A stretch of DNA of 64,000 bases, taken from contig NZ_MUYM01000018.1 of the NCBI RefSeq assembly GCF_002150765.1, positions 30,365 to 94,364 on the forward strand. Direction: 5' to 3'. The notes beneath the pieces are model-generated. The model ran no database searches and was not told the origin of the DNA. It was given only the letters and a program-made list of their open reading frames with translations. The position numbers and the translations under genes were made by a program. How positions within the stretch are numbered: position 1 is the first letter of the stretch; each line of letters starts with the position of its first letter. Below, piece after piece: positions 25,440 through 34,603 of the stretch. Source of the DNA: Lentzea kentuckyensis (GTDB taxonomy: Bacteria; Actinomycetota; Actinomycetes; Mycobacteriales; Pseudonocardiaceae).

Positions 25440-25583
25440 CGACAGTTTTCTACTACCAACTCGACATCAACAGGCCTGTAACCACTACCAACTGACGGCC
25501 CGCCCGCGCAGGCCCTGGCACCGGGGCGGGCAGGTTGGGTGCGGTTGAGGGCGATTCGATCAAGACTTGGTGGTACTTGCAGA
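25440..25583 (-). repeat. intergenic repeat, copy 1 (GTTGGTAGTA-box element)
   Basis: Read on the minus strand, 25583-25532 matches 44609-44661 on the plus strand (shared TCTGCAAGTAC, TCTTGATC, ATCGCC and CACCCAAC blocks). The stretch 25494-25451 matches 44713-44756 without gaps, at roughly 34 of 44 positions by eye. Both copies keep the same order and orientation, so this is a degenerate repeat of about 150 bases. It starts 7 bases after the M1 peptidase stop and lies upstream of the MscS gene. A further GTTGGTAGTAG box is at 25403-25413. Confidence 0.65.
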
Positions 25584-25589
25584 CGTCGT

Positions 25590-26786
25590 CTAAACAGGTA
25601 GGGCGGGCTCGAACAGCCAACGTGCGAGCAACTCCCGGTGCCCGGCCAGCGCCAGGAAGTCCTCCGTGGTCACCAGCCCGTGCCGGTTGCGCGCACACCA
25701 CTCCCGCAGCAGCGCGAAGAACGAGTCGTCACCCATCTCGCGGCGCAGCGCGTGCAACGTCAAAGCCCCGCGCTTGTAAACCCGATCGTCGAACCAGTCA
25801 GCCCGCGCGGGCGCCCCGATCACCAGGTCCTGGGGCGACCGCCGCAACAGATCCCGGGCCCCGGCGGCACAGGCGTCCGCGGACCGGCCACCGGAAGCCT
25901 CGGACCACAGCCATTCCGAGTAGCACGCGAAGCCCTCGTTGAGCCAGATGTGCTCCCAGGCGGCGATGCCCACCGAGTTGCCGAACCACTGGTGCGCCAG
26001 CTCGTGCGCGACCAGCCGCTCGGACCCGCGCCGGCCGTCCACGTGGTTCGCGCCGAACGTCGACAAGCCCTGTGCCTCAACGGGAACGTCCAGCTCGTCG
26101 TCGGTCACCACGACCGAATAGGTGGCGAACGGATAGGGGCCGAACAGCGACGAGAACAGCGAGATCATCTGGTGCTGCCGGGCGAAGTCGTGCGCCACCA
26201 GACGGCGCAGGCGGGCCGGTGCCCAGACGCCGGGCAGTGCCTCGACGTACTGGCCGATCTGGACGGTCGCCAGGTACGTGGCCATCGGCGCGGCCATCGA
26301 GTACGTCCAGCGGGTGGTGCTGCCGGACACCTTGCCGTCCACCAGAACCCCGTTGCACACCACCGTGTACGACGACGGCGCGGTCACGTCCAGCAGGTAC
26401 GAGGCCTTGGACGACGGCTCGTCCAGGCACGGGAACCAGGAAGGGGCCCCGATGGGCTGGGAGGCGACGATCGAGCCGTCCGTGAGCTGGTCCCAGCCGA
26501 GGTCGCCCCATTCCGGTGTGGACACCGGCACCGGCATCCCCGAGTAGCGGACCTCGACCGAGAAGGAACCGCGCACGGCGGCGCGGATGTTCAGCACGCC
26601 GCCCGCATGGCCGTAACGCGCGGGTTTGCCGTTCACCAGCACCTTCGAGACCCGCAAAGAGCCGAAGGACAACGAGAACGACGACAGCGACGTGCATGAA
26701 GCCTGCAGCACCGCACGCCCTGAGAGACGTGCGGAGTGCGGCTTGTAGTCAAGCTCTAGTGCGTAGTGATGTACGGAGAAGCTCAT
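25590..26786 (-). CDS. M1-family zinc aminopeptidase coupled to the Pls-like NRPS
   Basis: 398 residues. The zinc site reads H261-E-L-A-H265 with Glu284 in LNEGFA, the exact HExxH-x18-E spacing of M1 peptidases. The exopeptidase motif position reads VEAQGLSTF. The protein is compact: it ends soon after the catalytic domain, without the long C-terminal helical domain of PepN. The ATG at 26784-26786 overlaps the NRPS stop (26783-26785), so the two proteins are translationally coupled. Known epsilon-poly-lysine-degrading enzymes are zinc aminopeptidases of this type (established knowledge). The inferred role is turnover of, or protection against, the product of the coupled synthetase. No signal peptide is visible, which fits a cytoplasmic or membrane-associated site. 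Confidence 0.9.
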   Translation of the reverse strand: MSFSVHHYALELDYKPHSARLSGRAVLQASCTSLSSFSLSFGSLRVSKVLVNGKPARYGHAGGVLNIRAAVRGSFSVEVRYSGMPVPVSTPEWGDLGWDQLTDGSIVASQPIGAPSWFPCLDEPSSKASYLLDVTAPSSYTVVCNGVLVDGKVSGSTTRWTYSMAAPMATYLATVQIGQYVEALPGVWAPARLRRLVAHDFARQHQMISLFSSLFGPYPFATYSVVVTDDELDVPVEAQGLSTFGANHVDGRRGSERLVAHELAHQWFGNSVGIAAWEHIWLNEGFACYSEWLWSEASGGRSADACAAGARDLLRRSPQDLVIGAPARADWFDDRVYKRGALTLHALRREMGDDSFFALLREWCARNRHGLVTTEDFLALAGHRELLARWLFEPALPV

Positions 26787-29700
26787 GTCCACGCGGAGAT
26801 CGGGTTGCCCAGCCAACGGGTTCCCGACGGTACATCCTCTCCGCGCATCACCAGCGACGCGGGTCCGATGGTCGTGTTCGAGCCGACGGACGTGCCCGGC
26901 AGGACGATGCCGTGCGGGCCCAAAGTGGCGCCGGCACCCAAGGACACCCGGTCCATGCGCAGGATGCGGTCGTGGAACAGGTGCGTCTGCACGACGCAGC
27001 CGCGGTTCACCGACGCGCCGGCGCCCAGCGTCACCAGGTCGGCCTCTGGCAGCCAGTACGAGTCGCACCACACGCCACGGCCGACGGACGCGCCCAGCGA
27101 GCGCAGCCACAGGTTCATGATCGGCGTGCCGCCGGAGAAGCCGACCAGCCACGGCACCGCGAGCACCTCGACGAACGTGTCCGCCAGCTCGTTGCGCCAC
27201 ACGAACGCCGACCACAGCGGGTACTCACGGACGCGGAACCGGCCCACGAGCGCCCACTTGGCGATCACGGCCACCAGGCAGGCGGCGACACCGGCGCCCA
27301 GCAGCACCACGCCGGACGACCACGGGCCGAACTCGCGAAGAGCGAACAGCACGAGCACGACCAGAGCGACGTTCAGCATCACCGGGACGAACCGGCACAG
27401 CTCGACGAGCGCCCGCGCCCACATCAGGTGAGCAGGCGGGTCGAACGTGCGCGACTGGTCGGACACCTCGGCCGCGCGCGGCAGCTTCATCGGCGGCATG
27501 CCCAGGTACGACGAACCGGCCTTGGCGCGCTTCGGAGCCGCCGACAGCACGCCGACGAGCCCGCCCTTGGGCACGTTGCGGCCCGGCGCGGTCATGCCCG
27601 AGTTGCCCAGGAACGCCCGCTTGCCCACGCGGGCGGTCGCGATGCGCAGCCAGCCGCCGCCGAGTTCGTAGGTCGCGACCATCGTGTCGTCGGCCAGGAA
27701 CGCGCCGTCGCCCACGCGGGTCATCTTCGGCAGCGCGACCACGGTGGACGCCTCGACGTGGCGGCCGACCTTCATGCCGAGCAGGCGCAGCCACACCGGC
27801 GTGAACAGCGAGGCGTACAGCGGGAACAGGGCCGAGCGCGCGTTGTTCATCAACCGCTCGGTCGTCCACGCCGCCCACGCGCCCCGGCTGTGCACGGGGT
27901 AGTGGCCCTCGCGCATGCCGATGCCCAGCAGCCGCACGGAAACCAGGACCAGCAGTGCGTAGGTGCCGAACCAGATCGCCGAAGCGGCCGGCACGTCCCA
28001 CAGCGCCGACGTGAGCGTCACCGGGCGGCGCAGCACGTACAGCAGCGCCGGAGCCGCCGCCAGTAACGGCAGCGCGCCCAGCAGGCCGGACGAGACGCCG
28101 TACATGAGGTTCCAGAAGTACGAGCGCGGAGGCCGGCGCGACGGGAACGAGCGCGCCGCCTTGCCCTCGCGGATCGCGGGCACACCGGCCCACCGCTGAC
28201 CGGTCGGCACGGAACCGACGACACCCGAACCGGGCGCCACCTCGGCCCGCTTGCCGACCCGCGCACCGGGGAACAGCGTGCTGCGCGCACCCACGGTCGC
28301 ACCAGCCCCGATCCGGATGCGGCCCAGCACCAGCCGGTCGCCGTCCAGCCACCAGCCGGACAGGTCGACCTCGGGCTCGACGGCCGCACCCCGGCCGACC
28401 TTCAGCATGCCGGTGACGGGCGGCAACGAGTGCAGGTCGACACCCGTGCCGATCTTCGCGCCCAACGCCCGCGCGTAGTGCGTCACCCAGGAGCCGGAGA
28501 GCTCGGTGGCGCGCGACATCTGCGCCAGCATCTCGGCGGTCCACAGTCGCAAGTGGACAGAACCGCCGCGCGGGTACTCGCCGGGCTTCACGCCGCGCAG
28601 CAACAGGCGTGCGCCACCGGCGGAGATCGCGAGACGACCGGCGGGGCTGATGAACACCGCCCACCCGGCGACGACCCACCACCAGGAAACGGAAGTCCAG
28701 CCCAGCACGTTCGACAGAGCGGTCAGCGCGACGACCCACCGCGCACCGGAAACGGTCAGCAGCGGGATCATCAGCAGGGTCTGCAGCACACCGGTCAGCC
28801 GCGGCGTCGGGGCGACCTCGCGCACCTCGGCGGTGGAGCCGTACGACTCCAGGCGCCGCGCCAGCTTGTACAGCGTCGGGTTCTGGTAGATGTCCGAGAC
28901 GGACGTGCTCGGGTACCGCGTGCGCACCATCGAGACGAGCTGTGCGGCGCCCAGCGAGCTGCCGCCGGACGCGAAGAAGTTCGCGTCCTCGGAAGCCGGT
29001 CCGGAACCGAGCACCGCGGCCCACTGCTCCGCGAGCCAGCCCTCGACACCCGAGAACACCACGCCCGCGGTGTCCATCGACTCCAGCGGCCACGGCAGGG
29101 CGGCGCGGTCGACCTTGCCGGACGTGCGCGTCGGCAGCGTGTCGATCACAGCGATCAACGGCACCAGCGCGGCGGGCAGTTCGGCGCGCAGCTGCTCGAC
29201 CGCCGCTTCCTGGTCGAACTCACCGTCGACCACCACGTAACCGACGAGGATCTGGTTGCCGCCCCGCGTCGTGCGCACGGCGGCGGCCGCACCGGCGACA
29301 CCGGGCAACGCCGCGAGCGCCGCGTCGACCTCGCCCAGCTCGATGCGCCGGCCGCCGAGCTTGATCTGCTCGTCCGCGCGGCCGAGGAACACCAGGCCCT
29401 CCGGCTCGGCGCGGACCATGTCACCGCTGCGGTACGCGCGGTCCCAGCCCATCGAGGGCAGCGGCGCGTACTTCTCGGCGTCCTTCGCCTCGTCCAGGTA
29501 GCGCGCCAGGCCGACGCCGCCGATCACCAGTTCGCCGGACTCGCCCATCGGCACGACCTCGCCCGCCGCGTCCACGACGACGAGTTCCCAGCCGTCCAAC
29601 GGCAAACCGATGCGCACGGGACCGGAACCGGTCATCTGCGCGGCACAGGCGACAACGGTCGCTTCCGTTGGCCCGTAAGTGTTCCAGACCTCACGGCCCT

Positions 29701-30601
29701 CGACCGCCAGGCGCTCGGCCAGCTCGGGCGGGCAGGCCTCGCCGCCGAAGATGAGCAGCCGCACGTCGTCCAGCGCCTCGACCGGCCACAGCGCGGCGAG
29801 CGTCGGCACCGTGGAGACGACGGTGATCTCCTGCTCGACCAGCCACGGGCCGAGGTCCATGCCGGTGCGCACCAACGAACGCGGCGCGGGCACCAGACAG
29901 GCGCCGTACCGCCACGCGAGCCACATCTCCTCGCAGGACGCGTCGAACGCGACGGAAAGCCCGGCCAGCACGCGGTCTTCCGGGCCGATCGGCTCGTCCC
30001 GCAGGAAGAGCCGTGCCTCGGCGTCCACGAACGCGGCGGCGTTGCGGTGCGTGACCGCGACACCCTTGGGCTTACCGGTCGAACCGGACGTGAAGATGAT
30101 CCACGCGTCGTTGTCGAGACCGGGTTCGCCCGGCATCCCGAGCGGAGTGCCCTGCAGCGCAACGGATCGGCCTTCGCCGAGCACCGCACTCACCTGTGCC
30201 TCACCGAAAACGAGCTCGGCGCGCTCGGCCGGGTCCTCGAAGTCGACGGGCACGTAGGCCGCGCCCGCCGCGAGGGTCGCCAGGATCGAGACGTAGAGGT
30301 CGACGGTCCCGGACGGCACGCGAATGCCGACCCGGTCGCCGACCCCGACACCGTCGGCGGCGAGCTTTTCCTTCAGTTCCAGTACTTCTGTGATCAGTGC
30401 GCGGTACGTCAGCGCGGTGGTGCCGTCGTCGACGGCCAGCGCGTTCGGGTGCTGGTCGGCACTCGCGCGCAGGATGTCCAGGAGTGTGCGCGGGTTGGGC
30501 GCCTCGCCTGCCGTGAACATCGATCGAAGGACAACGGGTTCAGCCGCAATCGTCACGACAGCGTCACTTCTCACCCTCTCGGCAACTGGTGGACCAGCCA
30601 C
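26783..30601 (-). CDS. Pls/PosA-type single-module NRPS (poly-amino-acid synthetase)
   Basis: 1272 residues. An adenylation domain (about 30-510) has FTSGSTGKPKGVA, NTYGPTEA and the catalytic Lys in TRTSGKVDRAALPW. A carrier domain follows with Ser549 in GGSSLGA. The remainder alternates membrane segments with three hexapeptide-repeat-like soluble domains near 735-800, 925-1040 and 1160-1270, the layout of epsilon-poly-L-lysine synthetase Pls (about 1319 aa). No classical condensation or thioesterase domain exists. The pocket residues, by my alignment to GrsA, read D-A-E-S-I-G-T-V-V-K, close to the bacitracin lysine code (DAESIGSVCK). It is expected to polymerise a basic amino acid at the membrane. 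The start is taken as GTG 30601, 18 bases after the upstream stop; a later GTG is possible. Confidence 0.88.
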   Translation of the reverse strand: MAGPPVAERVRSDAVVTIAAEPVVLRSMFTAGEAPNPRTLLDILRASADQHPNALAVDDGTTALTYRALITEVLELKEKLAADGVGVGDRVGIRVPSGTVDLYVSILATLAAGAAYVPVDFEDPAERAELVFGEAQVSAVLGEGRSVALQGTPLGMPGEPGLDNDAWIIFTSGSTGKPKGVAVTHRNAAAFVDAEARLFLRDEPIGPEDRVLAGLSVAFDASCEEMWLAWRYGACLVPAPRSLVRTGMDLGPWLVEQEITVVSTVPTLAALWPVEALDDVRLLIFGGEACPPELAERLAVEGREVWNTYGPTEATVVACAAQMTGSGPVRIGLPLDGWELVVVDAAGEVVPMGESGELVIGGVGLARYLDEAKDAEKYAPLPSMGWDRAYRSGDMVRAEPEGLVFLGRADEQIKLGGRRIELGEVDAALAALPGVAGAAAAVRTTRGGNQILVGYVVVDGEFDQEAAVEQLRAELPAALVPLIAVIDTLPTRTSGKVDRAALPWPLESMDTAGVVFSGVEGWLAEQWAAVLGSGPASEDANFFASGGSSLGAAQLVSMVRTRYPSTSVSDIYQNPTLYKLARRLESYGSTAEVREVAPTPRLTGVLQTLLMIPLLTVSGARWVVALTALSNVLGWTSVSWWWVVAGWAVFISPAGRLAISAGGARLLLRGVKPGEYPRGGSVHLRLWTAEMLAQMSRATELSGSWVTHYARALGAKIGTGVDLHSLPPVTGMLKVGRGAAVEPEVDLSGWWLDGDRLVLGRIRIGAGATVGARSTLFPGARVGKRAEVAPGSGVVGSVPTGQRWAGVPAIREGKAARSFPSRRPPRSYFWNLMYGVSSGLLGALPLLAAAPALLYVLRRPVTLTSALWDVPAASAIWFGTYALLVLVSVRLLGIGMREGHYPVHSRGAWAAWTTERLMNNARSALFPLYASLFTPVWLRLLGMKVGRHVEASTVVALPKMTRVGDGAFLADDTMVATYELGGGWLRIATARVGKRAFLGNSGMTAPGRNVPKGGLVGVLSAAPKRAKAGSSYLGMPPMKLPRAAEVSDQSRTFDPPAHLMWARALVELCRFVPVMLNVALVVLVLFALREFGPWSSGVVLLGAGVAACLVAVIAKWALVGRFRVREYPLWSAFVWRNELADTFVEVLAVPWLVGFSGGTPIMNLWLRSLGASVGRGVWCDSYWLPEADLVTLGAGASVNRGCVVQTHLFHDRILRMDRVSLGAGATLGPHGIVLPGTSVGSNTTIGPASLVMRGEDVPSGTRWLGNPISAWT

Positions 30602-30619
30602 TTTACCGCGAGTTGACGA

Positions 30620-32734
30620 CTACCTCTCACCCGAGTAAGACGACTCACAGGTGGGGCCAGTCACCGCAACACCTTCGAGTGACCTCTTTGCGTTGTGCCG
30701 CGCCAGGTTCCAGTCGCGCCAGTCCTGCTCGACGTTGCGGTTCTTCACCCACCGCAAGGCACACGTGCGTTCCTGCTCGGGCAGCCTGACGAGCGCGGGC
30801 ACCGCGTCCTCCGACAACTGCGACAGGTAGCCGGTGTCGATCTTCTTCGTGGCCTCGAACCGCGACACGTTGTAGTCGGCAACCACCCGTTCGGGGTTCA
30901 TCACCATCACGGTGAGGAGGAACGCGGCGCCGGTCCCGACGATCGCCTTCGGCAACCAGTTGGCACGCAACGTGATTCCGCCCGCGATCACCATGAGGTA
31001 CACCACCGCGAGCCAGATCTCGCACGACGAGACGAGAAGCCGCAGCACCGTCCACCCGTACGCCTGCTGGTAGAACCACATGCGGCTCAACGCACTCGCC
31101 ACGATCACCAGCGTCAGCACCGCCAGCGAGCCGAGCAGAACGCGCAACCACAACTGTTCCCGCGCCGTTTTCTTCACCGCGAAGTGCGCGACACCGGCGA
31201 TTACCCCGAGCGTGAGAATGGCGACCCAGAGCAGCTGCCAGAACCCGGACCGCGCGTACTCGGCGAACGTGACACCCGCCGTCTTCATCACGTAGGCCTC
31301 ACCACCGAACAGAACCGCGAGCTGCGTCCCCACGAACCCGGCGAACAGCAACACGAGCACACCGACGGGCAGCCCGTAGTCCTTGAGCCGCAACGTGCCC
31401 GGCGCGGCCTTCGCGTCCTCCCTGATGTCCGGCGGCGCCGCCACGAGGTAGCACGCCCCCAACGCCCCGGCCGCCGCGATGACCCCGAAGAACGTCATCC
31501 GCACGTAGACGCCGACCTCGAGATCCGGCACCAGCGCTTCCAGGAAGTCGCTGAACCCCTTGTCCGCCCCGGCCAGCAGCGACCCGAACACCAGCAGCAA
31601 CACCAGCGCCACGCCGATCGAGACGAACGGCCGGACGCCGATCGGCCCGCGCTTGCTGAACCCCTTGGCGACCCACGGAATCGACCGCAACCCGCCCAGC
31701 GCCACCCCCACCGCGCCGAACACGAGCCCCCGGACCGTCTTCCCGCCCGCCATGGCGATCGACCCGCACAGCATCGACGCCATGATGCTCAGCGGGAAGA
31801 TCCACTCGGCCGCCCGCAGGAAGCCCATCGCGAGGAACGCGAGCGCGCCCGCCAGCCAGAGCGCCCGCTCGACCGTCGGCTTGCCCGCGTAGAACAGCAC
31901 GCCGCCGACGCCGCACAACCCGGCCAGGAACCAGCCGATGCCGTTGTTGGGCACGGCGAGGAACGCCCCGCCCAGGCCCGCGACGAGACCGGCCGCCATC
32001 GCCTTGTTGGGCGCGCCGGTCGTGGGCGGCTTCCACCAGGGCATGAACGGCAGCCCTGGCTGCGACATGACCACCGCCGGAGCGGGGTACTGGGGCGACC
32101 TCTGCCACGGGGAGGGCGGGGGCAGGGTGGCGGTGACCACCGGTGCGGGCTTGGGCTCCTCAGCCGGCTTCTCGCCGGCCACCTGGTCAGGCTTCTTGTC
32201 GGCCACCTGGTCAGGCTTCTTGTCGGCCACCTCGGCAGGCTTCTTGTCGGCGCTCTCAGCGGGGCCGTCTGCAGCGGGCCGATCTTGTCGGACCTTCTGA
32301 GTAGGTTGAGTTGTAGGGGTTCCCAGCTCAGGGGTACCCCTGCGCGAGCCTGCCCCGACAGCCTCCGCAGCCCCAGCGGCGCCCGCAACCGCCCCGGCGG
32401 CGTCCTCAGCGCCCGCAGCCTTGGCGGCGTCCGCAACCGCTCCACCGGCGTCCTCAGCCTCGGCGGCGCCCTCCGCAGTTCCAGCGGCGCCCGCAATCAC
32501 CCCGGCGGCGTCCTCAGCGCCCGCAGCGGCCACCTCGGCAGGCCTCTCGGCCTCCGCAGCGTCCTCGGTAGCCGGCGAACCCCCAGGCCCCGCCGGCTCC
32601 CCGCCCCCGGAAACAGGCCGATATCCGACCTTCCGGAAGTTCCGATACCGCCGCCGCGCAGCGGCATCCCCCGACGGCGACTCCGCGGAGTCAGGCGATT
32701 TCGTCGAGTCAGAGTCAGCGTCAGAGTCAGTCAT
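30620..32734 (-). CDS. DUF4173/DUF4153-like polytopic membrane protein with repetitive N-terminus
   Basis: 704 residues. Residues 1-235 are low-complexity: Ala/Glu-rich copies of an EDAAGAVAGAAG-like unit, then a tandem ADKKPxxV motif (three to four copies), then a Pro-rich stretch. Residues about 240-640 contain roughly 11-12 hydrophobic segments. The end, with DTGYLSQLSEDAVPALVRL, matches the conserved tail of DUF4173-type proteins (function unknown). The start at 32734 has GGGAGAGAG upstream. It lies 18 bases before the Pls-like gene and 87 bases after the kinase gene, all on one strand, so an operon is likely. It may assist export or tolerance of the polymer; that is inference from position. 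Confidence 0.75.
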   Translation of the reverse strand: MTDSDADSDSTKSPDSAESPSGDAAARRRYRNFRKVGYRPVSGGGEPAGPGGSPATEDAAEAERPAEVAAAGAEDAAGVIAGAAGTAEGAAEAEDAGGAVADAAKAAGAEDAAGAVAGAAGAAEAVGAGSRRGTPELGTPTTQPTQKVRQDRPAADGPAESADKKPAEVADKKPDQVADKKPDQVAGEKPAEEPKPAPVVTATLPPPSPWQRSPQYPAPAVVMSQPGLPFMPWWKPPTTGAPNKAMAAGLVAGLGGAFLAVPNNGIGWFLAGLCGVGGVLFYAGKPTVERALWLAGALAFLAMGFLRAAEWIFPLSIMASMLCGSIAMAGGKTVRGLVFGAVGVALGGLRSIPWVAKGFSKRGPIGVRPFVSIGVALVLLLVFGSLLAGADKGFSDFLEALVPDLEVGVYVRMTFFGVIAAAGALGACYLVAAPPDIREDAKAAPGTLRLKDYGLPVGVLVLLFAGFVGTQLAVLFGGEAYVMKTAGVTFAEYARSGFWQLLWVAILTLGVIAGVAHFAVKKTAREQLWLRVLLGSLAVLTLVIVASALSRMWFYQQAYGWTVLRLLVSSCEIWLAVVYLMVIAGGITLRANWLPKAIVGTGAAFLLTVMVMNPERVVADYNVSRFEATKKIDTGYLSQLSEDAVPALVRLPEQERTCALRWVKNRNVEQDWRDWNLARHNAKRSLEGVAVTGPTCESSYSGER

Positions 32735-32821
32735 GTCTCTCTCCCAAGCCCGAAAAGGGCGCGCTTCACCATCGCACCAGCACGAACCGGTGCGAAGTAC
32801 CTGAAAGTCAGCGAGGCAAAG

Positions 32822-33820
32822 TCAGCGAGGCAGGGTCACCCGGATGCACGACCCGGGGTCCACCACGGCGATCGTCCCGCCGTGCAGGTCCACCACCCAC
32901 CGGGCGATGGCGAGGCCAAGCCCGGTCCCGCCACCGCCCGCCCTCTCCCCGCGGGTGAACCTCTCGAAGATCCGGGACCGGTCGGCCAGGGCGATCCCCG
33001 GCCCCTCGTCCCGCACCTCCAGCACCACCGTAGAACCGAACGCGTACCCGGACACGGACACCAACCCCCCGGTGGGTCCGTGCCGCGCGGCGTTGTCCAC
33101 CAGGTTCACCAGCACCTGGTGCAGCCGCTCCCCGTCGGCCAGCACCTGCAGATCCCCGGCCACGTCGATCGAGAACGACGCCGCGGGAGCGGCCACCGCC
33201 GCCTCCGCCACCACGTCGGCGACCAGCGACGAGACCGACAACGTCTCCCGGTTCAGCGACAGCACCCCGGCGTCGATCTTCGACAGGTCCAGCAGCTCGG
33301 TGACCAGCCGCCCCAACCGCTCCGTCTGCGCCAGAGCGGTCTTCATGGTCGCCGCGTCGGCGACCGCGACGCCGTCGACCACGTTCTCCAGCACGGCCTG
33401 CAAAGCCGAGATCGGCGTCCGCAGCTCGTGCGACACGTTCGCGATCAGCTCTCGTCGTTGCTGGTCAGCGGCGGCGAGGTCGGCCGCCATCACCGTGAAC
33501 GCCTCCGCCAGCTGGCCGACCTCGTCCGAGGACGTCGCCCGGACCGACCGCGAGTAGTCCCCGGACGCCATCGACCGAGCCGCGGACGTCATCTCCCGCA
33601 ACGGCGAGGTCATGCCGTGCGCGAGCAACTGCGAGGTCAGCAGTCCCAGCACCAGAGCGATCAGAGTCGTCCGCGGCGGCAACCACCCCGTCACGTAACG
33701 GAAGTAGGCGAACGACACACATCCCGACACCACGATGACGATCCCGAGCTTGAGCTTGATCGACCGCACCGAGTCCAACGGCCGCGGCAACATGTCCAAC
33801 CAGCCCAACAGAGTCTTCAC
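32822..33820 (-). CDS. sensor histidine kinase
   Basis: 332 residues from GTG 33820. Two membrane segments (about 26-41 and 51-68) with almost no external loop are followed by a HAMP domain, a HisKA domain with His131 in SHELRTP, and an HATPase domain with N, G1 (DEGPGIA) and G2 (GGGTGLGLAIA) boxes. The tiny periplasmic loop implies sensing within the membrane or from a partner protein. The start overlaps the response-regulator stop (GTGA, 33817-33820), so the two are coupled. The gene lies upstream of the DUF4173-like, Pls-like and M1 genes on the same strand. Confidence 0.93.
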   Translation of the reverse strand: MKTLLGWLDMLPRPLDSVRSIKLKLGIVIVVSGCVSFAYFRYVTGWLPPRTTLIALVLGLLTSQLLAHGMTSPLREMTSAARSMASGDYSRSVRATSSDEVGQLAEAFTVMAADLAAADQQRRELIANVSHELRTPISALQAVLENVVDGVAVADAATMKTALAQTERLGRLVTELLDLSKIDAGVLSLNRETLSVSSLVADVVAEAAVAAPAASFSIDVAGDLQVLADGERLHQVLVNLVDNAARHGPTGGLVSVSGYAFGSTVVLEVRDEGPGIALADRSRIFERFTRGERAGGGGTGLGLAIARWVVDLHGGTIAVVDPGSCIRVTLPR

Positions 33821-34491
33821 CGGGGCACCTCAAGTGCGTACCCCACGCCGTGCACGGTCCGGATCAGATCCGCGCCGAGCTTGCGCCGCAACGCCTTCAC
33901 GTGGCTGTCGACCGTCCGCGACGAAGCCCCGTCGTGCCACCCGCACGCCTCCGCCAGCAGCCGTTCCCGCGCCTGCACGGCGGACGGCCGCTCGGCCAGG
34001 AACAGCAGCAGGTCGTACTCGGTGGGCGTCAGGTGGGCCTCCACGCCCGACCGCGACACCCGCCGGGCGGCCAGGTCGATCTGCAGGTCCCCGAGTTCCA
34101 AAGACCGTGACGAGACGGCCCGCGACACCCGGCGCAGCAGAACGTGCACCCGCGCGGCCAGCTCCCGCATCGAGAACGGCTTGGTCAGGTAGTCGTCCGC
34201 CCCCACGGCGAGCCCGACCAGCAGGTCGGTCTCGTCCCCCCGCGCGGTCAGCATCAGCACCGGCACCGACCGCGACGCCTGGATCCGCCGGCACACCTCG
34301 AGCCCGTCGAACCCCGGCAGCATCACGTCCAGAACCACCAGGTCAGGCAGGAACGACGCCGCCTGGGCGACCCCGGACGGCCCGTCATGAGCCACCGACA
34401 CCACGAACCCCTCGGCCCGCAGCCGTGCGGCCACGGACTCGGCGATCGTGATGTCGTCCTCCACGACGAGCACCCGGCGCTGACCTGTCAT
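33817..34491 (-). CDS. OmpR/PhoB-family response regulator
   Basis: 224 residues. The receiver domain carries the acidic pair in VVEDD, the phospho-acceptor Asp55 in VVLDVMLPG and Lys in LTKPFS. The winged-helix output domain has the LTPTEYDLLLFLAE and RTVDSHVKALRRKLG motifs. The ATG at 34491 was chosen because VLVVEDD follows directly; the longer open frame has no domain. Its cognate kinase is encoded by the next gene. As first gene of the strand-wise run ending in the Pls-like/M1 pair, it is a candidate regulator of that pair. It is divergent from recD2 over 112 bases. Confidence 0.94.
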   Translation of the reverse strand: MTGQRRVLVVEDDITIAESVAARLRAEGFVVSVAHDGPSGVAQAASFLPDLVVLDVMLPGFDGLEVCRRIQASRSVPVLMLTARGDETDLLVGLAVGADDYLTKPFSMRELAARVHVLLRRVSRAVSSRSLELGDLQIDLAARRVSRSGVEAHLTPTEYDLLLFLAERPSAVQARERLLAEACGWHDGASSRTVDSHVKALRRKLGADLIRTVHGVGYALEVPR

Positions 34492-34603
34492 GGCGGCGAC
34501 TTTATGGGCATGTCGTGGAGGACGCCGGGACAAGTTGTGAAGATCGTGTGCAGAACTATGTGGTTTGACTCCGAACGGATATCGCCCCTGTAAGTTTCCA
34601 GTC

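Noticed and set aside
26783..30601. A conventional multi-module NRPS cluster
   Set aside because: Only one adenylation and one carrier domain exist, there is no condensation or thioesterase domain and no tailoring genes. The Pls-type architecture explains the gene.
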